NCBI GenBank assembly: GCA_008000375.1
Contig: SMOI01000042.1
Location: 53,136-117,135, forward strand
Length of the DNA stretch: 64,000 nt
Direction of reading: 5' to 3'
From: Poteriospumella lacustris
Taxonomy: Eukaryota; Sar; Chrysophyceae; Chromulinales; Dinobryaceae
Each line of letters opens with the position of its first letter. Position 1 is the first letter of the stretch. The position numbers and the translations under genes are program-made. The notes beneath the pieces were generated by a model. It did not search any database and was not told the origin of the DNA. It saw nothing but the letters and a program-made list of their open reading frames with translations. Below, piece by piece: positions 11,401 to 19,522 of the stretch.

Positions 11401-11448
11401 AAAGGCACCAAGAAGCCCCAGCAGAACAACAAAAAAGCCAGAAAATAA
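8410..11448 (+). CDS. CEBPZ: CCAAT-binding factor / MAK21-NOC1 ribosome biogenesis protein
   Basis: MAK21/NOC1 (animal CEBPZ) escorts early pre-60S particles in the nucleolus. Two exons, 8410-9861 and 9931-11448, give 989 residues with a phase-0 intron (CAG|GTTGGT ... CACAG|GCT). The N-terminal half is HEAT-like helices (SDRVAALTLRIQESPFHNLR, DPRVAMMAIEALRDLLV). The CBF domain follows, spanning the intron: KRYYRALYSTLLTDQ, then AMTNRKEKEYLNLLFRSIK and HPSVKAFANALLDPP. After about residue 700 the protein becomes strongly acidic with Asp/Glu/Ser tracts, then ends in a Lys-rich basic tail. This matches the yeast and human proteins in order and in size (about 1,000 residues). UTP10 in the same window also serves the nucleolus. 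Confidence 0.9.
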
Positions 11449-11604
11449 GAGGTTTCCAATTCTGTAATGAAGATCATTAGTTTCATTTGTTCCTTCTGTG
11501 TCTATGAGAGCTTCGCAACGTGCCCAAAGAAAGGAATAAAGGCAAGTAGTGATGAAGGTGTACGGCCGGAGCCGAAAATTAAACTAATTACACAAAGTGA
11601 CCGT

Positions 11605-11934
11605 CTAGTTGCTCAACCGCGATCTGCCCTTTTCTCGTCTGCGCTCTAGAATCTTTTGGCCGTTGCGTGATCGGAGACGGGCGAGAAAACCATGCTTGCG
11701 CTTCATTCTAATCAGTGATGGTTGGAAAGTTCTCTTGACGAACAGAATGCCTTCCGCAAATGGCGACCAAAGGCTGGTGATTCCTTGAACAATAGAATTT
11801 TGTGTTCTGATAATGGCATGCTCCCAAGCCGCAGCAGAGGAAACTACTGAAGGCTGACTGATAACTGCATAAGACTTTTTGGTCATGGCCACATGGGCAA
11901 GGTTCAGGGAGCGATTCAAGTGCCGAGCAAACAT
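11605..11934 (-). CDS. MRPL34: Mitochondrial ribosomal protein bL34m
   Basis: A structural protein of the mitochondrial large ribosomal subunit, 109 residues, one exon. The C-terminal 45 residues carry the unmistakable bL34 signature: [20 protein letters not shown] followed by [17 protein letters not shown] and a short LSN end. Bacterial L34 is about 45 residues, so the preceding 65 residues ([20 protein letters not shown]...) are a mitochondrial targeting extension rich in Arg/Lys/Ser. It converges on CEBPZ with about 150 bases between stops and is divergent from ZNG1. Confidence 0.9.
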   Translation of the reverse strand: MFARHLNRSLNLAHVAMTKKSYAVISQPSVVSSAAAWEHAIIRTQNSIVQGITSLWSPFAEGILFVKRTFQPSLIRMKRKHGFLARLRSRNGQKILERRREKGRSRLSN

Positions 11935-12309
11935 TTTTCTCTCTTAAAACGTTCACACGAGAAGATGAACAAAAAATATAGCTGGAATGCTCAAAGCTGT
12001 GCGACGTTTTGTGTGTGAGAGTCAATGTTCAGCCACAACCCGACCAATGAACAAAGCGCTCGTTCTCTGCTGCTTTCGTTTCTTTTGTGGCAGGACCGCA
12101 CCGCAGCCTTGATCCCAAACTTCCAAAATCACAAAAACACAAACCTTCACCCTGCCGCTATGACGATGACGAGGGCATGGAGAGAAAAGAGGGTCCGCAG
12201 GTGCAACAAAGCAGAGACACAAAGCAACCTTCATTGTCAATCTTCCACTCAAACGAGGACCATCTCACAATCTTTGCATGGTATATCATCTCGAAGAATT
12301 ATATAGAGA
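11935..12309. other. Divergent intergenic region, bL34m / ZNG1
   Basis: A shared upstream region of two divergent genes. Short ORFs on both strands have no family features. No specific motif is identified. Confidence 0.5.
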
Positions 12310-13576
12310 ATGAATCCTGATCTTGAGTTTGAGGATGACGATGAGATTCCGCAATTAGTCGACGTCAGTAGCAGCAACGAGCAGAAGGTCGTCCCGATAA
12401 CAATTCTCTCTGGATTTCTCGGGTCGGGAAAGACTACATTGTTGAACAAGATCCTTACAGGGTCCCATGGACTACGGATTGCCGTGATTGAAAACGAATT
12501 CAGTGAAGGCTTGGGCATTGAAGGAATGATTGCAAAATCTGGAGTCAATGGTGACAATATCTCCAATTTCTTTGAGTTAAACAATGGTTGTGTACGTTTA
12601 ATGTCATTCTCCGCCAATGTCAGTCGCTATTAATTTGCTTCTTTGATGATAGATTTGTTGCACTGTCAAGGACAGTCTTTTGAGTACCTTAGAGCAATTG
12701 GTTCTTCACCAAGACCGATTCGATTACATTGTCATCGAAACCACCGGGATGGCTAATCCAGGTCCCATCATTTCTAGCTTTTGGACTGATGACAATTTGG
12801 GTAGTCGTCTCCGGATTGACGGTGTGATATGCGTCGTCGATTCGGCGAATATCGTCAAATACTTGCAATCAAGTGACATTTCCTACGAAGTTCAGCAGCA
12901 GATTAGTTACGCTGACCGCATCCTCATGAACAAAGCAGATCTTGTCGACCAGCAGTCGTATGAATCTGCGCTTGCTGCGGTGAAGCAATTCAACAATTTT
13001 GCAGTTTTCGGTCAGTCAGTTCGTGGAAATGTTGACCTGGATTTTGTGCTGGCAATCAACAGTTTCTCCTCGGCCCATGGGAGTATTCAAGGAATTTATC
13101 AGGCAACTTCTGATAACCAAGCTGTGTTTTGCTATCCATGTGAGCCAGCAAATACGCCCACAACCATTTCTGGTAGTGAAGCTGGTACGATTCCTAAGGC
13201 ACACGTTAAATCGACGGTGTCATCTTTGGCTTTGCGATTTGATCGAGCTTTCGATTTAAAAGCTCTGCAAGCTAAACTGGATTATTTGGTATATGAGCAA
13301 AATATCCAAGACAATGTTCGATCCGAGACGACGGCAAGTGCCGACTCTTCAATGAAGATTTATCGAATGAAGGGTATCATTCACATAGACGGCGACAACA
13401 CACTCCATGTTCTTCAAGCTGTCCACAATCTGTTTGATTTAGAACGTTCTGAATATACAAAGGGGTCGGAGAATGATAAAACGAATGGTCAGAGTCTGCT
13501 TATCATAATCGGGGCATCCTTAGATGAAAGTTACTTGCGGTGCCAACTTGAGACAGCGTGTGTATCGCAGGTGTAA
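12310..13576 (+). CDS. ZNG1: ZNG1-type zinc chaperone GTPase (CobW/CBWD family)
   Basis: ZNG1 GTPases hand zinc to methionine aminopeptidase 1. Two exons, 12310-12591 and 12653-13576, give 401 residues; the phase-0 intron splits the metal-binding motif NNGC|ICC. Visible motifs are the Walker A loop LSGFLGSGKTTLLNK (residues ~32-46), the Cys motif C-I-C-C, Walker B-like IVIETTGMANPGP, the guanine-specificity NKAD, and a C-terminal CobW_C domain (RFDRAFDLKALQAKLD, MKGIIHIDGDNTLHVL). The N-terminus has an acidic stretch then IPQLVDV, where animal and fungal ZNG1 have the CPELVPI motif that docks on MetAP1. The motif is recognisable but lacks its Cys and second Pro. Size is as usual for the family. 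Confidence 0.88.
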
Positions 13577-13878
13577 ATCAAGGTGTAAATATGATCTCCT
13601 TACGCTACAACAGATGTGTGCATTTTCTGAGTAGAATCTATTGATGGTGGACAGGAATATTCGAAATAAGAGCTAAGCAACACACTACCCCAGTTTACCA
13701 ACAGCTCCTAAACTTTGTTTGGGTCTGTGGCGGTTTGCGTCGATATTCAAAACGCCCAAGTCGTGTCGATTTGTGCACGATTTGGTATGTCTTGGGCTTG
13801 GGCGCGACTTTGTGTGGGCAGACACAGCCTAATCGCATATCGAGACAGATCGAAACTTGACGAGAAGACACAATCACA
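13577..13878. other. Intergenic, upstream of left MIS12-like copy
   Basis: 3' region of ZNG1 and promoter of the left MIS12-like gene. The inverted repeat begins near 13710. The 13740-13850 part is only patchily shared with the other arm. Confidence 0.55.
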
Positions 13879-14996
13879 ATGAATGTCGAGGACTATCTGG
13901 ACACAGGTGAGCGCATTCCAATTCTTGAGACAAGAACGCCTGCTAATGCTCTGATGCTCTGTTTGTTTTTTTGCAGTTGCTCGGTCTTTCGATATCAGTA
14001 TAAAGGAATCGGTCAATGAGTTGAAAACCGATCTGCTAAAGGTATGTGCAACATGTGAACACATCGCGTGCATCGGGCCACATGAACTAACTGAGTGGTG
14101 TGTGCCTTTCAATAGGTTGCCAGCAGCAAGAATATATCACAAGAAAAGATCGACGCGGTAATCGTTGTGATCATGGCAAATGAAATGCAATGTTGCTGAT
14201 TTTGTCTTCTGTGTTCTGTAGGCATGTGCCACTTTTTTGTCCAGCAAAATGAAGCCCATTGTGGAGAAGAACCTGTCGAAGTTCTGTCTCTATGCAGTTC
14301 GGAACATATTCAAGGAAAGCCCCGACAGCGGGGCGATTGCAGAATCAAATGCAGCGGTCAACACCAGTGTCGTGAATGCTCCATCCAGTTCATCATCGGC
14401 TGCGAGCACGGCGGACCTGGACTCCGAAATCGCGGAGCTGGATAAAACTCTGGACTCGCTCAAGCGAGATTATCTTAAACTGCATATGGATTATTCACGA
14501 ATTACAGCGGAGTGTCAAGATATGGACGCACTCATCAAAGACATGAGAGAGACGTCTTTCTCTGTGCGTCTTCGTATTCAAGAAATGGATCAACAAATGG
14601 ACCAACAATCACTTGCAGACTCAACTAACCTGCTCAACGACAATCGGGCGCGGCTACAAGAGTGCAGCAACGAGGCAGAAGGTAGGCATTGTCGCTGTTG
14701 TTGTGTCCATAACGTTACTAGTGCTCACTCATGTCCTGTGTCGTGTAGCTCTAATACGGAAAATGAACGGAGGCCACTATTCTCCAGAAGAGTCAGGGAA
14801 CGAGGAGTACTTTTCGGCAGCAGCTCCAGCGGCAGAGCCTGTGCCAAGTACATCCGAGCCGGTCAACACCACCGAGGCATCGGTGGTCGCGTCCACCAAT
14901 CTCAGCAGTCAAGTCGTTCGGACAGGACCGGCATCGTCAATTTTGCGCGTGGCACAAAGCCTGCAGTCAGCTGGGACTGGCAGTCGAAAGTAGCTG
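13710..14996 (+). repeat. Left arm of a 1.3 kb inverted duplication
   Basis: This arm matches 15294-16590 in reverse complement. From the ATG to six bases after the end of the reading frame the arms are nearly identical, introns included: I found one G/A substitution and a T7/T6 difference in intron 1, and none in introns 2 and 3. Upstream of the gene the match is interrupted. A shared block at 13710-13757 is followed by unrelated or rearranged sequence until GATCGAAAC, about 30 bases before the ATG. Both arms end sharply at TAGCTG. Confidence 0.95.
13879..14993 (+). CDS. MIS12: MIS12-like kinetochore protein, copy A
   Basis: MIS12/Mtw1 is a subunit of the outer-kinetochore MIND complex linking CENP-C to Ndc80. 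Five exons: 13879-13906, 13977-14041, 14116-14157, 14222-14681 and 14749-14993, 279 residues. The N-terminal region VEDYLDTVARSFDISIKESV parallels human MIS12 (QDYLFEVMQAVEQVI), and FLSSKMKPIVEKNLSKFCLY plus AVRNIFKESPD closely parallels yeast Mtw1 (VDKNFDKLELYVLRNVLRIPE). A Ser/Ala linker and a long coiled coil (~105-200) follow, then a Ser/Thr/Glu-rich tail with no counterpart I can name. Human MIS12 is 205 residues and yeast Mtw1 289, so the length fits. The assignment rests on recalled alignment of the head domain; other coiled-coil kinetochore proteins are the main alternative. A second copy faces it 0.3 kb away. Confidence 0.7.
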
Positions 14997-15293
14997 ACCG
15001 ACCTACCTTCTCAGGATACAGGCCGATTTATTGTATTGCTTTTGTAACTAATATTATGTTTGTGGTCGAAACTCTTTGAATTTCTTTAATTGTCGCGAAC
15101 GGAGGTGATGGAGAAAACAACCGTCGTCGGTGAAGAGGCTCGCTATAAGATCTTTTGCGAGCGGATTCCGTTGAGTGTCCATAAAGCAAGGACTTCAATG
15201 GCGAAGAGCGTTATCGACGACTTACTATAATAGTTACAAAAGCAATATTTATATATAACAGGTCCATATCCTATGCAGGTTCACCGCCACCGC
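14997..15293. other. Spacer between inverted-repeat arms
   Basis: 297 bases between the stop codons of the two convergent copies, unique within the window. AT-rich stretches near 15040-15080 and 15225-15260 could serve both 3' ends. No gene is visible. Confidence 0.6.
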
Positions 15294-16590
15294 CAGCTAC
15301 TTTCGACTGCCAGTCCCAGCTGACTGCAGGCTTTGTGCCACGCGCAAAATTGACGATGCCGGTCCTGTCCGAACGACTTGACTGCTGAGATTGGTGGACG
15401 CGACCACCGATGCCTCGGTGGTGTTGACCGGCTCGGATGTACTTGGCACAGGCTCTGCCGCTGGAGCTGCTGCCGAAAAGTACTCCTCGTTCCCTGACTC
15501 TTCTGGAGAATAGTGGCCTCCGTTCATTTTCCGTATTAGAGCTACACGACACAGGACATGAGTGAGCACTAGTAACGTTATGGACACAACAACAGCGACA
15601 ATGCCTACCTTCTGCCTCGTTGCTGCACTCTTGTAGCCGCGCCCGATTGTCGTTGAGCAGGTTAGTTGAGTCTGCAAGTGATTGTTGGTCCATTTGTTGA
15701 TCCATTTCTTGAATACGAAGACGCACAGAGAAAGACGTCTCTCTCATGTCTTTGATGAGTGCGTCCATATCTTGACACTCCGCTGTAATTCGTGAATAAT
15801 CCATATGCAGTTTAAGATAATCTCGCTTGAGCGAGTCCAGAGTTTTATCCAGCTCCGCGATTTCGGAGTCCAGGTCCGCCGTGCTCGCAGCCGATGATGA
15901 ACTGGATGGAGCATTCACGACACTGGTGTTGACCGCTGCATTTGATTCTGCAATCGCCCCGCTGTCGGGGCTTTCCTTGAATATGTTCCGAACTGCATAG
16001 AGACAGAACTTCGACAGGTTCTTCTCCACAATGGGCTTCATTTTGCTGGACAAAAAAGTGGCACATGCCTACAGAACACAGAAGACAAAATCAGCAACAT
16101 TGCATTTCATTTGCCATGATCACAACGATTACCGCGTCGATCTTTTCTTGTGATATATTCTTGCTGCTGGCAACCTATTGAAAGGCACACACCACTCAGT
16201 TAGTTCATGTGGCCCGATGCACGCGATGTGTTCACATGTTGCACATACCTTTAGCAGATCGGTTTTCAACTCATTGACCGATTCCTTTATACTGATATCG
16301 AAAGACCGAGCAACTGCAAAAAACAAACAGAGCATCAGAGCATTAGCAGGCGTTCTTGTCTCAAGAATTGGAATGTGCTCACCTGTGTCCAGATAGTCCT
16401 CGACATTCATTGTGATTGTGTCTTCTCGTCACGTTTCGATCCGCATCAATTTGCAATATCAATCCACAAGAGAAGGTGAGAAAACCCCATAACAAATCGA
16501 ATCAAATCACAACAAATCCGACACGACTTTGACTTTTGCTCTTTTGCTGGGCGTTTTGAATATCGACGCAAACCGCCACAGACCCAAACA
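15294..16590 (-). repeat. Right arm of the 1.3 kb inverted duplication
   Basis: Reverse complement of 13710-14996. Exon and intron lengths are the same as in the left arm (28, 65, 42, 460 and 245 nt exons), apart from one fewer T in intron 1. The 5' flank differs: about 90-100 bases upstream of the ATG are largely unrelated to the left copy. Confidence 0.95.
15297..16410 (-). CDS. MIS12: MIS12-like kinetochore protein, copy B
   Basis: Second copy, exons 16410-16383, 16313-16249, 16174-16133, 16068-15609 and 15541-15297, 279 residues. The long exons translate identically to copy A. It is intact: all splice sites, start and stop are kept, so both copies could be expressed. Its upstream region differs from copy A between about 16435 and 16545, so the two genes may have different promoters. 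It is divergent from phosphoacetylglucosamine mutase. See copy A for the family evidence. Confidence 0.7.
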
Positions 16591-16752
16591 AAGTTTGGGC
16601 GCACGATGACATGATGATCATGATTGTGATGGTCGCCTCTCTGGCTTGTCCCACGATCCATCTGAGATCTCTAGAACACTAAATAAACGGCGGCTCACAC
16701 AAATTTCTGTTCCAAGATAGCCCTCAAGTGGTTAAATTAATTGTTCAGTAGG
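16411..16752. other. Divergent intergenic region, MIS12-like B / AGM1
   Basis: Includes the outer end of the right inverted-repeat arm (to about 16590) and then unique sequence. No gene was seen. Confidence 0.55.
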
Positions 16753-18512
16753 ATGTCTTCCTCGATTGCGGAGTTATTCTCACCATTCGCCACACTCTTG
16801 GCGGAAAAGCGCTGTAAATATGCGTATGGCACCGCCGGTTTTCGCGCTAGATACACAGAGGAAATGCATCCTCTATTTTTAACTGTCGGTATCTTGGCAG
16901 CGTTTAGAAGTATTTCTGTTGGTGGGAAGTGCATTGGTGTGATGATTACGGCATCACATAATGATGAACCCGACAACGGCGTCAAAATTGTCGATGCTGA
17001 CGGCGGAATGCTGGTTCACGAATGGGAAACCTTGGCAGAAAAGTGGGTGAATCTACCCATCGATGAGCGCGTTGCACAGATTGAAAGTCATCTTCAAACT
17101 GTTACCTCGTCAAACCCGGGGATCAAGCCCGTCGTCATGGTTGGTATGGACACTCGTCCACACAGCCCCATTCTCCTTGATTTTGTCACTACGGGTGTTG
17201 CTGCGATTATGAATGGGACGTCTTCTAATTTAGGAGAGGTGATCACTCCTCTTCTGCATTTCTCCGTCATGGCTTTTAACAAAGGTTTGGTCGACGCGAG
17301 TGAGCCCTTTTCCAGAGAGAATGTTGTCAACTACTATTACCGCACCCAATTCGAGGGATTTCAGAAGTTACTCAACACCAAAGGATCTACGCATCAAACG
17401 GCGGATTCTCGCTCTTTGATTTTGGATACAGCATATGGGGTGGGTTCTCAAACGGTGGGTGAATTCTTGTCGTTCGTGAGTAATAGCCGCAACACTGTGC
17501 ATCCGTGGGCGATTGAACTTCGAAATCGTGCTCGGGAGGGTGTCGTGAACCATGAATGTGGTGCGGAGCATGCGCAGAAATTGCAATTACCACCATGCAA
17601 TTTCACGGCAGAGAAAGACGGGAACCGTCTTTTGTGCTCGTTTGATGGCGATGGTGATCGCATTGTCTTCCATTTCTACGCCGCCAGTGGTAAATGGGTG
17701 TTGCTCGATGGCGATCGCATTGCCTGCTTGGTGTCATCGTTCATTCACAAGTCCCTGGTGGAAGCTAGCTTAGCTGATCAAGTTAACATGGGTATCGTAC
17801 AAACAGCATATGCCAACGGTTCATCGTCCGCTTTTCTGCGTTCCTTCGGTGTACCCGTGGTTTTGGCGAAGACGGGGGTGAAATATCTCCATCACAAGGC
17901 GCAGTCCCTGGATGTTGGGGTCTATTTTGAAGCGAATGGACACGGAACGGTGTTGTTCTCGGATCATTTCCGTAACGTGCTTGCTGCTGCCGTTGCCAGC
18001 GACAATGGGGATTCTGCTGTGAAGTCCCTGGCGTTACGTCGGTTGGATGCGATCGCTTCGTTGATCAACCCCACCGTTGGCGATGCCTTGAGTGATATGT
18101 TGTGCACGCTTGCCATCTTGGAGGTACGTTGAATGCTGTCTTTTGTTCGTCTTGTCGTCGGTTGTGTTTTACGGGATTCAACAATCTCCGTTCTATGCAG
18201 GTGGAGGGAATGGATGCAGCCAACTGGAACGCGGTCTTCACGGAGCTGCCGAGCAAGCAAGTGAAAGTGGCGGTGAAGGACAAATCGCAGCTGCGTTGTA
18301 CGGAAGATGAAACACGATTAGTAGAACCCCACGCTTTGCAGGAGGCGATCGATCGCATCGTGCAGGCGGTAGATTCGTCGCATGGCCGATGTTTCGTGCG
18401 TCCATCGGGCACGGAAGACGTCGTTCGCATTTATGCCGAAGCGCTTGCCGAAGGCAGTGTCGATCGTATCGTAGACGAAGTGCGTCAAGCGATTCTTGCG
18501 CACTGCTCGTAA
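16753..18512 (+). CDS. PGM3: Phosphoacetylglucosamine mutase (AGM1/PGM3)
   Basis: Converts GlcNAc-6-phosphate to GlcNAc-1-phosphate for UDP-GlcNAc synthesis in the cytosol. Two exons, 16753-18123 and 18201-18512, phase 0, 560 residues, close to the usual 540-560. Landmarks in order: the catalytic phosphoserine loop MITASHNDEPDNGVKIVD (residues ~60-78), metal-binding SFDGDGDR (~296), the sugar-binding region with FEANGHGTVLFS (~393), and the C-terminal phosphate loop VRPSGTEDVVRIYAE in exon 2. The upstream TTG at 16741 is not a start; ATG 16753 precedes SSSIAELFSPFATLL. UDP-GlcNAc feeds chitin, N-glycans and GPI anchors. Confidence 0.93.
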
Positions 18513-18874
18513 GGCCAAAAGCAACACTACGCAGCACATTCTTCTCTCTTGTAACAATATCTCAGTGATACGCCAGCATATATAACTCTCTTTCGTTTTT
18601 TAAGTCGTCAGAGGTACATATAGAAGGTGGGATACTACATGCAGCAGACAGTTTTATACAGCAAGACACTGTTGGGTTAGGGTTAGGGTTAGGGTCGGTG
18701 TGGTGGTGACATGATTTGACGATAAATTAGTCAATGAACTGTGGGTATGAAACTAAACAAAGCGTCGTATACGATGGATTTTCCAGATCTTTTTTTCTCT
18801 TCGTCGGTCGACCATTGCGGTCATTCATTCATTCGTTCACATCTCTATTCGGAGAAGAAAAAAAATTAGTCGTC
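18513..18874. other. Intergenic with telomere-like repeat
   Basis: 3' flank of AGM1 and 5' flank of FKBP. It contains a short GGGTTA run described separately. No gene was seen. Confidence 0.6.
18674..18694 (+). repeat. Interstitial telomere-like repeat (GGGTTA)n
   Basis: Three and a half tandem copies of GGGTTA. This is the common eukaryotic telomere unit, here far inside a gene-rich contig. Confidence 0.8.
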
Positions 18875-19432
18875 ATGTTTGTTCGATCGTGGTTCCTTTT
18901 CGCTTTCATTGGGCTGTTGTGCCTGTTTTCTGTGAATGTGGCCCTCGCCGAGAAGAAGAAAGGTGACATGAACACTTACTTGAAGCGTACCGGTGCCAAG
19001 TTTATCGAGGAAACTGCCAAGAAGGAAGGTGTGGTGACGCTAAAGTCTGGAATGTTGGTGGAAATCTTGAAGTCTTCCGATAAGGCTGATGCCAAGAGCC
19101 CCACCAAGTCCGATGCGTGCAAGGTGACTTACAAGGGTGAATTGAAGGATGGCAGCCAGTTTGATGCGGGTACTACTTCCTTCGCACCTAACCAGGTCAT
19201 TTCTGGATGGACTGAGGCCATGCAGCTCATGGGTGAGGGTGATCATTGGAGACTGTACATCCCTTACAACCTTGCCTATGGTGAACGTGGCAGCCCTCCT
19301 CGTATCCCTCCTTACTCGCCGTTGGTCTTCGAACTGGAGATCCATGAAGTGAAAGGTGGCAAGGGCAAACCCATTGCAGAGGCGAGAAAGATGTTTGAAG
19401 AAGCTAAGGCCGCAAAGGAAGAGGAGTTGTAA
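18875..19432 (+). CDS. FKBP-type peptidyl-prolyl isomerase, secretory pathway
   Basis: A proline isomerase of 185 residues, no intron. ATG 18875 is preferred over the longer frame because it begins a clean signal peptide: FLFAFIGLLCLFSVNVALA. A MIP-like N-terminal segment (GDMNTYLKRTGAKFIEE, ~29-45) is followed by one FKBP domain (~55-165). Active-site residues are present: GSQFDAGTT (Phe-Asp), QVISGWTEAMQLM (Val-Ile and Trp) and NLAYGERGSPPRIPP (Tyr). The C-terminus is Lys/Glu-rich and ends EEEL, which could act as a weak KDEL-type retrieval signal; this is inference. It is convergent with the nucleotidyltransferase gene, 90 bases away. It is most likely an ER-lumen folding factor. Confidence 0.88.
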   Translation: MFVRSWFLFAFIGLLCLFSVNVALAEKKKGDMNTYLKRTGAKFIEETAKKEGVVTLKSGMLVEILKSSDKADAKSPTKSDACKVTYKGELKDGSQFDAGTTSFAPNQVISGWTEAMQLMGEGDHWRLYIPYNLAYGERGSPPRIPPYSPLVFELEIHEVKGGKGKPIAEARKMFEEAKAAKEEEL

Positions 19433-19522
19433 TGGTATCATTAAGTCACATTATTTCAGTTGGTACCGGGCATGGTGGTCGGCGTCTCTTCTTTGTCTAC
19501 TCTTTTGCTTCGGTTCGTTTCC

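Noticed and set aside
14237-15079. 280-codon ORF reading through intron 4 of the left MIS12-like gene
   Set aside because: The ORF enters a GT-AG intron and continues in another frame. The spliced model restores a reading frame conserved in both copies and ending at the same stop.
13710-16590. Assembly artefact as the sole explanation of the palindrome
   Set aside because: The arms differ at two sites in intron 1 and have different upstream sequence and flanks, which a simple mirrored-read artefact would not create. It still needs read-level confirmation.
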